Assembly (NCBI RefSeq): GCF_040939785.1
Contig: NZ_CP162553.1
Span: 7,025,001-7,089,000 of the forward strand
DNA length: 64,000 bases
Origin: Bradyrhizobium lupini
Lineage (GTDB): Bacteria; Pseudomonadota; Alphaproteobacteria; Rhizobiales; Xanthobacteraceae
Direction: 5' to 3'
Both the position numbers and the translations under genes were made by a program. Of the stretch, positions 37,551-47,392 are shown in pieces. The notes beneath the pieces are model-generated. The model did not search any database. It was not told the DNA's origin and saw nothing but the letters and a program-made list of their open reading frames with translations. Position 1 is the first letter of the stretch, and each line of letters starts with the position of its first letter.

Positions 37551-37590
37551 GGCGAATAGCGAATGTGACATTCGCTATTCGCTATTCGCC
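37551..37590 (+). promoter_or_regulatory. tuf-rpsJ hairpin made of ATTCGCT heptamers
   Basis: GGCGAATAGCGAAT (37551-37564) pairs perfectly with ATTCGCTATTCGCC (37577-37590). The right side holds three tandem ATTCGC(T/C) units, so a competing inner hairpin AGCGAATGT/ACATTCGCT (37558-37576) is also perfect. There is no T run. It may lower read-through or bind a regulator at the str-S10 junction. Confidence 0.55.
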
Positions 37591-37615
37591 ACCCCATTGA
37601 AGAAAGACCACGGCA

Positions 37616-37924
37616 ATGAACGGCCAAAACATTCGCATCCGTCTCAAGGCGTTCGACCATCGTATCCTCGATACGTCGACCCGCGAGATCGTGAACACGG
37701 CGAAGCGCACCGGCGCGCAGGTCCGCGGACCCATTCCGCTGCCCACCCGCATCGAGAAGTTCACCGTCAACCGTTCGCCGCACGTCGACAAGAAGAGCCG
37801 CGAGCAGTTCGAGATGCGCACTCACAAGCGCCTGCTCGACATCGTCGATCCGACCCCGCAGACCGTCGATGCTTTGATGAAGCTCGACTTGGCCGCCGGT
37901 GTCGACGTCGAGATCAAGCTCTAA
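37616..37924 (+). CDS. rpsJ: 30S ribosomal protein S10 (NusE)
   Basis: The 102-residue product has the family core [20 protein letters not shown] and [21 protein letters not shown]10 sits in the 30S head and, as NusE, works with NusB and NusG in antitermination. It heads the S10 cluster. RBS-like GAAGAAAG lies upstream of the ATG. Confidence 0.98.
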
Positions 37925-37977
37925 GATTTTTGGATCACGTTCGCCACTAGCGGACAGAAAGAACAGGAAGCACGCCG

Positions 37978-38691
37978 ATGCGCTCCGGAGTGATCGCACA
38001 AAAGGTCGGGATGACGCGGGTCTTTACAGAGGCCGGCGAACATATCCCCGTGACCGTGCTGAAGCTCGGCAATTGCCAGGTCGTAGGCCACCGCACCGAA
38101 GAGAAAAACGGTTATGTCGCGCTCCAGCTTGGTTCTGGCAGCCGCAAGACCGTGTACATGCCCAAGGCGGAGCGCGGCCAGTTCGCGGTCGCCAAGGTCG
38201 AGCCGAAGCGGCAGGTCGAGGAATTCCGCGTCTCCGCGGATCAGATGATCCCCGTCGGTGCCGAGATCCTGGCCGACCACTTTGTCGTCGGTCAGTTCGT
38301 CGACGTCACCGGTACTTCGGTCGGTAAGGGTTTTGCCGGCGGTATGAAGCGCTGGAACTTCGGCGGTCTGCGCGCCACTCACGGCGTCTCGGTCTCGCAC
38401 CGTTCGATCGGTTCGACCGGTGGCCGTCAGGACCCGGGCAAGACCTGGAAGAACAAGAAGATGCCCGGTCACATGGGCGTCGACCGCATCACCACGCTCA
38501 ACCTTCGGGTCGTCCAGCTCGATGTCGAACGCGGTCTGATCCTCGTCGAAGGCGCCGTTCCCGGCTCCAAGGGCGGCTGGATCCGCGTGCGCGACGCCGT
38601 CAAGAAGCCGCTGCCTAAGGAAGCTCCGAAGCCCGGCAAGTTCAAGGTTGCTGGCGAAGCGGACGCTGCTCCGGCTGCGCAGGAGGCGTGA
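37978..38691 (+). CDS. rplC: 50S ribosomal protein L3
   Basis: The 237-residue product has the long central loop reaching the peptidyl-transferase centre ([20 protein letters not shown], then [20 protein letters not shown]). The C-terminus is extended with Ala/Lys ([17 protein letters not shown]), a mild lineage-specific tail. It is one of two proteins that start 50S assembly. The rplD start follows its stop by one base. Confidence 0.97.
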   Translation: MRSGVIAQKVGMTRVFTEAGEHIPVTVLKLGNCQVVGHRTEEKNGYVALQLGSGSRKTVYMPKAERGQFAVAKVEPKRQVEEFRVSADQMIPVGAEILADHFVVGQFVDVTGTSVGKGFAGGMKRWNFGGLRATHGVSVSHRSIGSTGGRQDPGKTWKNKKMPGHMGVDRITTLNLRVVQLDVERGLILVEGAVPGSKGGWIRVRDAVKKPLPKEAPKPGKFKVAGEADAAPAAQEA

Positions 38692-38692
38692 G

Positions 38693-39313
38693 ATGGAATT
38701 GAAGGTCACGACCCTCGAAGGTAAGGAAGCCGGCTCGGTCCAGCTTTCCGACACCATTTTCGGCCTCGAGCCGCGCCAGGACATCATTGCACGTTGCGTG
38801 CAGTGGCAGCTCAACAAGCGCCAGGCCGGTACGCACAAGGCCAAGGGCCGCGCCGAGATCTGGCGCACCGGCAAGAAGATGTACAAGCAGAAGGGTACCG
38901 GTGGTGCTCGTCACGGCTCGGCCCGGGTGCCGCAGTTCCGCGGAGGTGGCCGTGCCTTCGGTCCGGTGGTGCGTTCGCACGCCACCGACCTGCCGAAGAA
39001 GGTCCGTGCGCTCGCCCTCAAGCATGCGCTCTCGGCCAAGGCCAAGGACGGCGATCTCATCGTGATCGACAAGGCCGCGCTGGAAGCTGCCAAGACCAAG
39101 GCGCTGCTCGGTCATTTCTCCGGTCTGGGTTTGACCAACGCGCTGATCATCGACGGCGCCGAGCTCAACAACGGCTTCGCCGCTGCGGCCCGCAACATCC
39201 CGAACATGGACGTGCTGCCGATCCAGGGCATCAACGTCTATGACATCCTGCGCCGTCGGAAGCTTGTTCTGACCAAGGCCGCCATCGATGCGCTGGAGGC
39301 GCGCTTCAAATGA
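38693..39313 (+). CDS. rplD: 50S ribosomal protein L4
   Basis: The 206-residue product starts [14 protein letters not shown] at 38693, one base after the rplC stop. It has the exit-tunnel loop ([20 protein letters not shown]). L4 lines the peptide tunnel and, in enteric bacteria, represses the S10 operon; that role is not known here. The stop overlaps the rplW start in ATGA. Confidence 0.97.
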   Translation: MELKVTTLEGKEAGSVQLSDTIFGLEPRQDIIARCVQWQLNKRQAGTHKAKGRAEIWRTGKKMYKQKGTGGARHGSARVPQFRGGGRAFGPVVRSHATDLPKKVRALALKHALSAKAKDGDLIVIDKAALEAAKTKALLGHFSGLGLTNALIIDGAELNNGFAAAARNIPNMDVLPIQGINVYDILRRRKLVLTKAAIDALEARFK

Positions 39314-39612
39314 CGAAGAACATCGAGCCTCGCCACTACGACGTGATCCTATCGCCGGTCGTGACCGAAAAGGCCACGATCGCCTCGGAGCACAACAAGG
39401 TGCTGTTCAAGGTGGCCGCCAAGGCGACCAAGCCGCAGATCAAGGAAGCGATCGAGAAGCTGTTCGACGTCAAGGTCAAGAGTGTCAACACGCTGGTCCG
39501 CAAGGGCAAGACCAAGATCTTCCGCGGCAATCTCGGCTCGCAGTCGAACTCCAAGCGCGCGATCGTGACTCTCGAAGAGGGTCACCGGATCGACGTGACC
39601 ACCGGTCTGTAA
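39310..39612 (+). CDS. rplW: 50S ribosomal protein L23
   Basis: The 100-residue product shows [20 protein letters not shown] and [21 protein letters not shown]23 sits at the tunnel exit and docks trigger factor and SRP. It overlaps rplD by four bases. Confidence 0.97.
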   Translation: MTKNIEPRHYDVILSPVVTEKATIASEHNKVLFKVAAKATKPQIKEAIEKLFDVKVKSVNTLVRKGKTKIFRGNLGSQSNSKRAIVTLEEGHRIDVTTGL

Positions 39613-39624
39613 GGTCGTACGACG

Positions 39625-40458
39625 ATGGCACTGAAGACATTCAATCCCACGACGCCGGGCCAGCGCCAGCTGGTCATGGTCGATCGTTCGGCCCTCTACA
39701 AGGGCAAGCCGGTCAAGGCGCTCACCGAAGGCAAGCACTCCTCCGGCGGCCGTAACAACACCGGTCGCATCACCGTGCGCTTCCGCGGCGGTGGTCATAA
39801 GCGAACGTTGCGTACCGTCGATTTCAAGCGCGACAAGGTCGATGCGCCCGCGACGGTCGAGCGGCTGGAGTACGATCCGAACCGCACCGCATTCATCGCG
39901 TTGGTCAAGTACGAAGACGGCACCCAGGCCTATATCCTGGCGCCGCAGCGTTTGGCCGTCGGTGATTCCGTCGTCGCCGGCAACTATGTCGACGTGAAGC
40001 CGGGCAATGTCATGCCGCTCGGCAACATGCCGGTCGGTACGATCATCCACAACATCGAGGTCAAGATCGGGAAGGGCGGCCAGCTCGCCCGTTCCGCGGG
40101 CACCTATGCCCAGCTCGTCGGTCGCGACCAGGACTACGTGATCATCCGCCTGAACTCGGGCGAACAGCGCCTGGTGCACGGCCGTTGCCGCGGCACGATC
40201 GGCGCGGTGTCGAACCCGGATCACATGAACACGTCGATCGGCAAGGCCGGCCGCAACCGTTGGCTGGGCCGCAAGCCGCACAACCGCGGCGTTTCGATGA
40301 ACCCGATCGACCATCCGCACGGCGGTGGTGAAGGTCGTACCTCGGGCGGCCGCCACCCGGTTACTCCGTGGGGCAAGCCGACCAAGGGCAAGAAGACCCG
40401 CTCCAACAAGTCGACCAACAAATTCATTCTCCTAAGCCGCCACAAGCGGAAGAAGTAA
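39625..40458 (+). CDS. rplB: 50S ribosomal protein L2
   Basis: The 277-residue product contains [20 protein letters not shown] and the strictly conserved [13 protein letters not shown] loop with the His near the peptidyl-transferase centre. L2 is needed for subunit joining. It is followed by rpsS after 12 bases. Confidence 0.98.
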   Translation: MALKTFNPTTPGQRQLVMVDRSALYKGKPVKALTEGKHSSGGRNNTGRITVRFRGGGHKRTLRTVDFKRDKVDAPATVERLEYDPNRTAFIALVKYEDGTQAYILAPQRLAVGDSVVAGNYVDVKPGNVMPLGNMPVGTIIHNIEVKIGKGGQLARSAGTYAQLVGRDQDYVIIRLNSGEQRLVHGRCRGTIGAVSNPDHMNTSIGKAGRNRWLGRKPHNRGVSMNPIDHPHGGGEGRTSGGRHPVTPWGKPTKGKKTRSNKSTNKFILLSRHKRKK

Positions 40459-40470
40459 GGAACGCCGGAC

Positions 40471-40749
40471 ATGGTTCGTTCAGTCTGGAAAGGCCCGTTC
40501 GTCGAGGGTTCTCTGCTCAAGAAGGCAGATGCCGCGCGCTCGTCCGGCCGTCACGACGTCATCAAGATCTGGAGCCGTCGCTCGACGATCCTGCCGCAAT
40601 TCGTCGGCCTGACCTTCGGCGTCTACAACGGTCAGAAGCACGTGCCGGTGGCCGTCAACGAGGAAATGGTCGGTCACAAGTTCGGCGAGTTCTCGCCGAC
40701 CCGCACCTTCCATGGCCACTCCGGGGACAAGAAAGCCAAGAAGGCTTGA
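40471..40749 (+). CDS. rpsS: 30S ribosomal protein S19
   Basis: The 92-residue product carries [37 protein letters not shown] and [20 protein letters not shown]. It binds 16S rRNA in the 30S head next to S13. It lies between rplB and rplV as usual. Confidence 0.98.
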   Translation: MVRSVWKGPFVEGSLLKKADAARSSGRHDVIKIWSRRSTILPQFVGLTFGVYNGQKHVPVAVNEEMVGHKFGEFSPTRTFHGHSGDKKAKKA

Positions 40750-40759
40750 GGATTAAACG

Positions 40760-41146
40760 ATGAGCAAACCTAAGCGCGAACGGAGCCTCGCCGAGAACGA
40801 GGCCAAGGCGGTCGCCCGGATGCTGCGGGTGAGCCCGCAGAAGCTCAACCTGGTCGCCCAGCTCATTCGCGGCCGGAAGGCGGCTGCTGCGCTCGCCGAC
40901 CTGCAGTTTTCGCGCAAGCGGATCGCGGTTGACGTGAAGAAGTGCCTGGAATCGGCTATTGCCAACGCCGAGAACAACCACGACCTCGACGTCGACGATC
41001 TCGTCGTGGCGCAGGCCTTCGTCGGCAACGGCCTCGTGATGAAGCGCTTTGCCGCCCGCGGCCGTGGCCGCTCGGGCCGTGTCTACAAACCATTTTCACA
41101 GCTGACGATCATCGTTCGTCAGGTCGAAGCCGCAGCAGCGGCTTAA
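40760..41146 (+). CDS. rplV: 50S ribosomal protein L22
   Basis: The 128-residue product has the conserved [19 protein letters not shown] and the tunnel hairpin ([20 protein letters not shown]). L22 and L4 form the tunnel constriction. No macrolide-resistance insertion is seen in the hairpin. It ends 18 bases before rpsC. Confidence 0.97.
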   Translation: MSKPKRERSLAENEAKAVARMLRVSPQKLNLVAQLIRGRKAAAALADLQFSRKRIAVDVKKCLESAIANAENNHDLDVDDLVVAQAFVGNGLVMKRFAARGRGRSGRVYKPFSQLTIIVRQVEAAAAA

Positions 41147-41164
41147 GGGACGCAGGAGAACACG

Positions 41165-41890
41165 ATGGGTCAAAAGATCAATCCGATCGGTCTGCGTCTC
41201 GGCATCAACCGGACTTGGGATTCCCGCTGGTACGCCGGCAAACAGGAATACGGCAAGCTGCTGCACGAGGATGTCAAGATCCGTGAGATCCTGCACAAGG
41301 AGCTCAAGCAGGCGGCCGTTGCCCGCATCGTGATCGAGCGTCCGCACAAGAAGTGCCGCGTCACCATCCACTCGGCTCGTCCGGGCGTGGTGATCGGCAA
41401 GAAGGGCGCCGACATCGACAAGCTGCGCAAGAAGGTCGCGGACATCACCGCGTCCGACGTCGTCATCAACATCGTCGAAATCCGCAAGCCGGAGCTCGAT
41501 GCGACGCTGGTGGCGGAGTCGATCGCGCAGCAGCTGGAGCGCCGCGTGGCGTTCCGCCGCGCCATGAAGCGCGCCGTCCAGTCGGCAATGCGTCTCGGTG
41601 CGGAAGGCATCCGCATCAACTGCTCGGGACGTCTGGGCGGCGCGGAAATCGCGCGCATGGAGTGGTACCGCGAAGGTCGCGTGCCGCTGCACACGCTGCG
41701 CGCAGACATCGACTACGGGGTTGCGACCGCGTTCACGACCTTCGGCACCTGCGGTGTCAAGGTCTGGATCTTCAAGGGCGAGATCCTCGAGCACGATCCG
41801 ATGGCCCAGGACAAGAGAATGGCCGAAGGTGAGACTGGTGGCGGCGGCGATCGCGGCGGCCGGCAGCGCCGGGACAACGCTGCAGCCTGA
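41165..41890 (+). CDS. rpsC: 30S ribosomal protein S3
   Basis: The 241-residue product has a KH domain ([20 protein letters not shown]) and the C-terminal S3 domain ([20 protein letters not shown]). The last 25 residues are Gly/Arg-rich ([20 protein letters not shown]), a lineage-type tail. S3 forms the mRNA entry with S4 and S5. Confidence 0.98.
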   Translation: MGQKINPIGLRLGINRTWDSRWYAGKQEYGKLLHEDVKIREILHKELKQAAVARIVIERPHKKCRVTIHSARPGVVIGKKGADIDKLRKKVADITASDVVINIVEIRKPELDATLVAESIAQQLERRVAFRRAMKRAVQSAMRLGAEGIRINCSGRLGGAEIARMEWYREGRVPLHTLRADIDYGVATAFTTFGTCGVKVWIFKGEILEHDPMAQDKRMAEGETGGGGDRGGRQRRDNAAA

Positions 41891-41922
41891 CGCCAGCACA
41901 GAGAATTTGAGGGCTTGAAGCC

Positions 41923-42336
41923 ATGATGCAACCTAAGAAAACGAAGTTCCGGAAGGCGCATAAGGGCCGTATCCACGGCGTTGCGTCTTCGGGCGCGACG
42001 TTGGCGTTCGGCCAGTTCGGTCTGAAGGCGACCGAGCCTGAGCGCGTCACCGCGCGCCAGATCGAAGCCGCTCGCCGCGCGCTGACCCGCCACATGAAGC
42101 GCGCCGGCCGCGTCTGGATCCGCATATTCCCCGACGTTCCCGTGTCGAAGAAGCCTGCCGAAGTCCGCATGGGTTCCGGCAAGGGCGCGCCGGAATTGTG
42201 GGTCGCGCGCGTCAAGCCGGGCCGGGTGCTGTTCGAGATCGACGGCGTCAACACCCAGACGGCGCGTGAAGCGCTGACCCTGGCGGCAGCCAAGCTGCCG
42301 ATCAAGACGCGCTTCGTCGAGCGCATTGCGGAGTAA
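41923..42336 (+). CDS. rplP: 50S ribosomal protein L16
   Basis: The 137-residue product starts [19 protein letters not shown] and contains the [20 protein letters not shown] and [20 protein letters not shown] regions. It binds near the A-site tRNA acceptor end. The stop overlaps a possible rpmC start (TAATGG). Confidence 0.97.
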   Translation: MMQPKKTKFRKAHKGRIHGVASSGATLAFGQFGLKATEPERVTARQIEAARRALTRHMKRAGRVWIRIFPDVPVSKKPAEVRMGSGKGAPELWVARVKPGRVLFEIDGVNTQTAREALTLAAAKLPIKTRFVERIAE

Positions 42337-42341
42337 TGGCC

Positions 42342-42548
42342 ATGGCCCAGATGAAAATCGAAGACATCCGCGCGTTGAGCCCCGATCAGCAGGACGACGC
42401 CATCCTGAACCTGAAGAAGGAGCGCTTCAACCTGCGCTTCCAGCGCGCCACCGGGCAGCTCGAGAACACCTCGCGCCTGCGCGAAGCCCGCCGTGACATC
42501 GCCCGGATCAAGACCGTCGCCGCGCAGACGCGCGCGAAGAAGAAGTAA
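42342..42548 (+). CDS. rpmC: 50S ribosomal protein L29
   Basis: The 68-residue product has the two-helix L29 form ([20 protein letters not shown], then [20 protein letters not shown]). The ATG at 42342 was preferred because GGAG lies about nine bases before it. An ATG at 42336, overlapping the rplP stop, would add two residues and put the ribosome-binding site too close. L29 lies near the tunnel exit. Confidence 0.95.
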   Translation: MAQMKIEDIRALSPDQQDDAILNLKKERFNLRFQRATGQLENTSRLREARRDIARIKTVAAQTRAKKK

Positions 42549-42561
42549 GAGGCTTACGAAG

Positions 42562-42810
42562 ATGCCGAAACGTACTTTGCAGGGCGTGGTCGTCAGCGAC
42601 AAGCAAGCCAAGACCATCGTGGTGCGCGTCGATCGCCGCTTTACGCACCCGATCTACAAGAAGACGATCCGCCGTTCGAAGAACTACCACGCGCACGACG
42701 AGAGCAACGAGTTCAAGCCGGGCGACATGGTGTGGATCGAGGAATCGAAGCCGATTTCGAAGTTGAAGCGCTGGGTCGTGATCCGGGGCGAACACAAGAA
42801 AAGCGCCTGA
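42562..42810 (+). CDS. rpsQ: 30S ribosomal protein S17
   Basis: The 82-residue OB-fold product starts [20 protein letters not shown] and contains [20 protein letters not shown]. It is a primary 16S-binding protein. The longer frame upstream overlaps rpmC and is not used. An 83-base gap then separates it from rplN, the usual S10-spc boundary; I see no promoter motif in it. Confidence 0.97.
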   Translation: MPKRTLQGVVVSDKQAKTIVVRVDRRFTHPIYKKTIRRSKNYHAHDESNEFKPGDMVWIEESKPISKLKRWVVIRGEHKKSA

Positions 42811-42893
42811 TCTGTCGGCTTTAGCCGACTGACTTCAGGTAAATGTTGAGCGCCGGCTGGGCTGGCGCAAATAGAAGAGGACGAGGTGCATCA

Positions 42894-43262
42894 ATGATTC
42901 AGATGCAGACCAACCTCGACGTGGCCGATAATTCTGGCGCACGCCGTGTCATGTGTATCAAGGTGCTCGGGGGCTCCAAGCGCCGCTACGCCACGATCGG
43001 CGACATCATCGTTGTCTCGATCAAGGAAGCGATTCCGCGTGGCAAGGTGAAGAAGGGCGACGTGATGAAGGCCGTTGTGGTGCGCGTCCGCAAGGACATC
43101 CGCCGCGCCGACGGTTCGGTCATCCGCTTCGACCGCAACGCCGCCGTTCTGATCAACAATCAGTCCGAGCCGGTCGGTACCCGTATCTTCGGGCCCGTGC
43201 CGCGCGAGCTGCGCGCCAAGAACCACATGAAGATCATCTCGCTCGCGCCGGAGGTGCTGTGA
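42894..43262 (+). CDS. rplN: 50S ribosomal protein L14
   Basis: The 122-residue product starts [20 protein letters not shown], exactly the family N-terminus, and includes [20 protein letters not shown]. It binds 23S rRNA at the subunit interface. GAAGAGGACGAGG precedes it. Its stop overlaps the rplX start in TGATG. Confidence 0.98.
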   Translation: MIQMQTNLDVADNSGARRVMCIKVLGGSKRRYATIGDIIVVSIKEAIPRGKVKKGDVMKAVVVRVRKDIRRADGSVIRFDRNAAVLINNQSEPVGTRIFGPVPRELRAKNHMKIISLAPEVL

Positions 43263-43568
43263 TGGCTGCGAAGATCCGCAAGGGCGACAAGGTCGTCGTG
43301 CTGACCGGCCGCGACAAGGGCCGCACCGGCGAGGTGTTCGAAGTGCGTCCCGACGCCGGTACGGCGCTGGTTCGCGGCATCAACATGGTCAAGCGTCACC
43401 AGAAGCAGACGCAGGCCCAGGAGGGCGGCATCATCTCGAAAGAGTCGCCGATCCAACTGTCCAACATCGCGTATGTCGGCAAGGACGGGAAGCCGACCCG
43501 CGTCGGATTCAAGATTCTGGCGGACGGCAAGAAGGTCCGCATCGCCAAGAGCTCGGGAGCTGAGATCG

Positions 43569-43576
<8 letters not shown>
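43262..43576 (+). CDS. rplX: 50S ribosomal protein L24
   Basis: The 104-residue product begins [20 protein letters not shown], the KOW motif, and continues [21 protein letters not shown]24 initiates 50S assembly at the tunnel exit. The start overlaps the rplN stop and its end overlaps the rplE start by eight bases, so all three are coupled. Confidence 0.97.
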
Positions 43577-44126
<550 letters not shown>

Positions 44127-44172
44127 GACGCTGACCTAAAGCCTCTCAAACGCGGATACCCAGGAGCCAAGC

Positions 44173-44478
44173 ATGGCAAAGAAGAGTTCAATCGAGAAGA
44201 ACAACCGGCGCAAGCGGATGACGAAGAACGCCGCCCCGAAGCGCGAGCGGTTGAAGGCGATTATCGCCGACAAGACGCTGCCGATGGAGGAGCGGTTTGC
44301 CGCGACCCTGAAGCTGGCGGAAATGCCGCGCAACTCGTCGGCGACCCGCATCCGTCTGCGTTGCGAGCTGTCGGGCCGTTCGCGCTCGAACTATCGCTTG
44401 ACCAAACTGTCCCGCATCGCAATGCGGGACCTTGGCTCCAAGGGCATGGTCCCGGGCCTCGTGAAGTCCAGCTGGTAA
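44173..44478 (+). CDS. rpsN: 30S ribosomal protein S14 (zinc-free type)
   Basis: The 101-residue product is the long form, with only one Cys in LRCELSGRSRSNYRLTKLSR and no CxxC zinc knuckle. It continues LSRIAMRDLGSKGMVPGLVK. The zinc-free form does not depend on zinc supply. It lies between rplE and rpsH as usual. Confidence 0.97.
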   Translation: MAKKSSIEKNNRRKRMTKNAAPKRERLKAIIADKTLPMEERFAATLKLAEMPRNSSATRIRLRCELSGRSRSNYRLTKLSRIAMRDLGSKGMVPGLVKSSW

Positions 44479-44492
44479 GGAGGGTCGTTTAA

Positions 44493-44891
44493 ATGTCTAC
44501 GCACGATCCAATCAGCGATCTGATCACCCGCATCCGTAACGCGCAGATGCGCTCCAAGAACAAGGTCTCCACGCCTGGCTCGAAGATGCGCGAGAACGTT
44601 CTCGAGGTGCTGAAGAGCGAAGGCTACATCCGCGGTTACGCCACGCTCGAGCACTCCTCGGGCCGCAGCGAGATCGAGATCGAGCTGAAGTATTTCGACG
44701 GCGAGCCCGTTATCCGCGAGATCGAGCGTGTTTCCAAACCCGGGCGGCGCGTGTACGCCTCGGTGAAGAACCTGCCGCGGGTCAATAACGGACTCGGCAT
44801 TTCGGTGTTGTCGACGCCGAAGGGAATCATGGCTGACCACAGTGCGCGTGAAGCGAACGTGGGCGGCGAAGTTCTCTTCACGGTGTTCTGA
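44493..44891 (+). CDS. rpsH: 30S ribosomal protein S8
   Basis: The 132-residue product contains [19 protein letters not shown] and the C-terminal [21 protein letters not shown]8 is a central-domain 16S binder and in enteric bacteria represses the spc operon. Confidence 0.97.
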   Translation: MSTHDPISDLITRIRNAQMRSKNKVSTPGSKMRENVLEVLKSEGYIRGYATLEHSSGRSEIEIELKYFDGEPVIREIERVSKPGRRVYASVKNLPRVNNGLGISVLSTPKGIMADHSAREANVGGEVLFTVF

Positions 44892-44907
44892 GAAGGATTT
44901 TTGATCC

Positions 44908-45441
44908 ATGTCACGTGTTGGCAAAAGACCGGTAGCGGTGCCGTCGGGTGTGACCGCGACCGTCGACGGGCAGACCGTCAAGATGAAGGGGCCGAAGGGC
45001 CAGCTTCAGTTCGTCGTCCATAACGACGTCGAGGTGAAGCTCGACAACGGCCAGGTCAAGGTGAACCCGCGGGTCGAGACCAACCGCGCGCGGGCCCTGT
45101 ACGGGACCGCTCGCGCTCAGGTCGCGAATCTGGTCGAGGGTGTCACCAAGGGTTTCGAGAAGAAGCTCGAAATCACCGGCGTCGGTTACCGCGCCGCGCT
45201 GCAGGGCAAGAACCTGCAGCTCGCGCTCGGCTACAGCCACGATGTGGTCTACGCGATCCCGGAAGGGATCACGATCACCGTGCCGAAGCCGACCGAGATC
45301 ACGGTGACGGGCAGCGACATTCAGCGCGTCGGCCAGGTCGCCGCCGAGATCTGCTCCTATCGTCCGCCGGAGCCCTACAAGGGCAAGGGCGTGAAGTATG
45401 TTGGCGAATTCATCTTCCGCAAGGAAGGCAAGAAGAAGTAA
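44908..45441 (+). CDS. rplF: 50S ribosomal protein L6
   Basis: The 177-residue product has the two L6 repeats ([40 protein letters not shown]) and the end motif [20 protein letters not shown]. It sits near the sarcin-ricin loop. It lies 11 bases before rplR. Confidence 0.98.
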   Translation: MSRVGKRPVAVPSGVTATVDGQTVKMKGPKGQLQFVVHNDVEVKLDNGQVKVNPRVETNRARALYGTARAQVANLVEGVTKGFEKKLEITGVGYRAALQGKNLQLALGYSHDVVYAIPEGITITVPKPTEITVTGSDIQRVGQVAAEICSYRPPEPYKGKGVKYVGEFIFRKEGKKK

Positions 45442-45452
45442 CGGAGCCGGTC

Positions 45453-45815
45453 ATGTCGAAAGCCAAGGTTACGAATGCCCGGCGCAAGCGCAGTGTACGT
45501 CTGAAGCTGCGCCGCTCGGGTGGCGGCCGTCCGCGCCTGTCGGTGTTCCGCTCGTCCAAGCACATCTACGCCCAGGTCATCGACGACCTGAAGGGCGAGA
45601 CGCTGGCCTCTGCCTCGTCGCTCGAGAAGTCGATGCGCGATGGCGGCAAGACCGGCGCCGACATCGATGCGGCGAAGGCGGTCGGCAAGCTGCTGGCCGA
45701 GCGCGCCGCCGAGAAGGGTGTCAAGGAAGTCGTGTTCGATCGCGGCAGCTATCTCTATCACGGGCGCGTCAAGGCTCTTGCCGACGCGGCGCGTGAAAGC
45801 GGGCTGAGCTTCTAA
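45453..45815 (+). CDS. rplR: 50S ribosomal protein L18
   Basis: The 120-residue product has the basic N-terminus ([20 protein letters not shown]), [18 protein letters not shown] and the final [20 protein letters not shown]18 binds 5S rRNA with L5 and L25. Confidence 0.97.
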   Translation: MSKAKVTNARRKRSVRLKLRRSGGGRPRLSVFRSSKHIYAQVIDDLKGETLASASSLEKSMRDGGKTGADIDAAKAVGKLLAERAAEKGVKEVVFDRGSYLYHGRVKALADAARESGLSF

Positions 45816-45862
45816 CAGAATTTGAGGATTGAGGCGTAAGCCTCTGAAGGACTGGAAAAACC

Positions 45863-46450
45863 ATGGCAGAACGCGAACAACGTGGTGGACGCGATCAACG
45901 CGGCGGCGGACGTGAACGCAGGGAAGAGCGCGACAGCGAGTTCGTTGACAAGCTCGTCCACATCAATCGCGTCGCCAAGGTCGTCAAGGGCGGCAAGCGC
46001 TTCGGTTTCGCAGCGCTGGTCGTGATCGGCGACCAGAAGGGCCGCGCCGGCTTCGGTCACGGCAAGGCGCGCGAAGTGCCCGAGGCGATCCGCAAGGCAA
46101 CCGAATCCGCCAAGCGCAACCTGACCCGCGTGTCGTTGCGCGAGGGCCGCACGCTGCATCACGACATCGCCGGCCGTCATGGCGCGGGCCGTGTTTACCT
46201 GCGCGCAGCTCCGGCCGGTACCGGCATCATCGCCGGCGGTCCGATGCGCGCCGTGTTCGAGACGCTCGGCGTCCAGGACGTGGTTGCGAAGTCGATCGGC
46301 TCGTCGAACCCGTACAACATGGTTCGCGCGACCTTCGATGCGCTGAAGCATCAGGATTCGCCGCGCTCGGTCGCTGCCCGCCGCAACATCAAGGTGTCCA
46401 CCCTCCAGTCCCGCCGTATCGGTGGTGACGCCGAGGCGGTTGCCGAATAA
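45863..46450 (+). CDS. rpsE: 30S ribosomal protein S5
   Basis: The 195-residue product has the S5 core ([60 protein letters not shown]). The first 25 residues are a charged Arg/Gly/Glu segment ([20 protein letters not shown]) longer than in enteric S5. S5 keeps translational accuracy with S4 and shapes the mRNA entry. Confidence 0.97.
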   Translation: MAEREQRGGRDQRGGGRERREERDSEFVDKLVHINRVAKVVKGGKRFGFAALVVIGDQKGRAGFGHGKAREVPEAIRKATESAKRNLTRVSLREGRTLHHDIAGRHGAGRVYLRAAPAGTGIIAGGPMRAVFETLGVQDVVAKSIGSSNPYNMVRATFDALKHQDSPRSVAARRNIKVSTLQSRRIGGDAEAVAE

Positions 46451-46475
46451 CGGAAGCTTTTCGGAGTAGACGCCT

Positions 46476-46682
46476 ATGGCCAAGAGTGCCGTTACGACCG
46501 CAAAGACGATCAAGCTCGAGCAGACCGGCAGCGCGATCCGCCGCCATCACTCGCAGCGTTCGACGCTGATCGGGCTCAAGCTCAACAAGATCGGCCGCAT
46601 CAGCGAACTGCCGGACACCCCGGCGGTCCGCGGCATGATCTTGAAAGTTCACCATCTCGTTCGCATTGTCGACGAGAAGTAA
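46476..46682 (+). CDS. rpmD: 50S ribosomal protein L30
   Basis: The 68-residue product has the short L30 form: [20 protein letters not shown] then [20 protein letters not shown]. It is slightly longer than the 59-residue enteric protein at its N-terminus. A GCGCACGATC-type repeat separates it from rplO. Confidence 0.96.
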   Translation: MAKSAVTTAKTIKLEQTGSAIRRHHSQRSTLIGLKLNKIGRISELPDTPAVRGMILKVHHLVRIVDEK

Positions 46683-46689
46683 GCAAAGG

Positions 46690-46735
46690 CGCACGATCCC
46701 GAAGCGGGACCCGTTTTCGGTGAAGGTCATGCGCA
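46690..46735. repeat. inverted repeat related to the GAGCATGATC family, inside the spc cluster
   Basis: GCGCACGATC (46690-46699) and GGTCATGCGC (46726-46735) are imperfect arms (8 of 10). Between them GAAGCGGGACCCGTTTTCGG resembles the core of the element at 53564 (GACGCGGTTTTCCG). It fills the rpmD-rplO gap and is transcribed with the operon. Confidence 0.6.
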
Positions 46736-46754
46736 AGAAACAAGGAGCAGGGCG

Positions 46755-47240
46755 ATGAAGCTCAGCGATATCGCCGACAATGCCGGCTCGCGCAAGAAGC
46801 GTATGCGCGTCGGCCGCGGCATTGGTTCGGGCAAGGGCAAGCAGGCCGGCCGCGGTGGCAAGGGCCAGACCGCGCGTTCGGGCGTGCGCATCAAGGGTTT
46901 CGAAGGCGGCCAGATGCCCTTGCATCGCCGTCTGCCCAAGCGCGGCTTCAACAACATCTTCCGCGTGGAGTTCGCCGAGATCAATCTCGACCGGCTCCAG
47001 GATGCGGTCGATGCCAAGAAGATCGACGCCGGCAGCGTCGTGAACGTCGAATCCCTGGTCAAGGCCGGCGTGCTGCGCCGCGCCAAGGGTGGCCTGCGGC
47101 TGCTCGGCCGCGGCGAGTTCAAGGCCAAGCTCAACATTGAAGTGCACGGCGCCTCGAAGACCGCGATCGCGGCAGTCGAGAAGGCCGGCGGCTCGGTGAA
47201 GATCCTCGCGCCTGCCAAGGAAGAAGGCGAGGCGGCGTAA
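46755..47240 (+). CDS. rplO: 50S ribosomal protein L15
   Basis: The 161-residue product has the Gly/Lys/Arg-rich extension into the rRNA core ([20 protein letters not shown]) and a globular end ([20 protein letters not shown]). It is a late 50S assembly protein. A terminator-like hairpin begins 15 bases after its stop. Confidence 0.97.
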   Translation: MKLSDIADNAGSRKKRMRVGRGIGSGKGKQAGRGGKGQTARSGVRIKGFEGGQMPLHRRLPKRGFNNIFRVEFAEINLDRLQDAVDAKKIDAGSVVNVESLVKAGVLRRAKGGLRLLGRGEFKAKLNIEVHGASKTAIAAVEKAGGSVKILAPAKEEGEAA

Positions 47241-47254
47241 CAACTGCGTCATCG

Positions 47255-47276
47255 GCCCGCGGCTCGCGGGCCTTTA
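47255..47276 (+). terminator. terminator-like hairpin between rplO and secY
   Basis: GGCCCGCG (47255-47262) pairs perfectly with CGCGGGCC (47266-47273) around a three-base loop and is followed by TTT. The short T run suggests partial termination, which would separate secY-adk expression from the ribosomal genes. Confidence 0.5.
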
Positions 47277-47334
47277 CGCACGCGGGACGATGGACTTATC
47301 GAAGCCGTAGCCCCAGATAATGTCCGGTGTCCGG

Positions 47335-47340
47335 TATAAT
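47335..47340 (+). promoter_or_regulatory. candidate -10 box upstream of secY
   Basis: A perfect TATAAT 52 bases before the secY start, preceded by a direct repeat GTCCGGTGTCCGGT. No clear -35 at the right distance. It follows the terminator-like hairpin at 47255, which makes an internal promoter plausible. Confidence 0.35.
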
Positions 47341-47392
47341 GTAGCCCGGCCGCGGGCATAACGGCGCAATAAGCGGCGGGAGAAAGTCCAAG

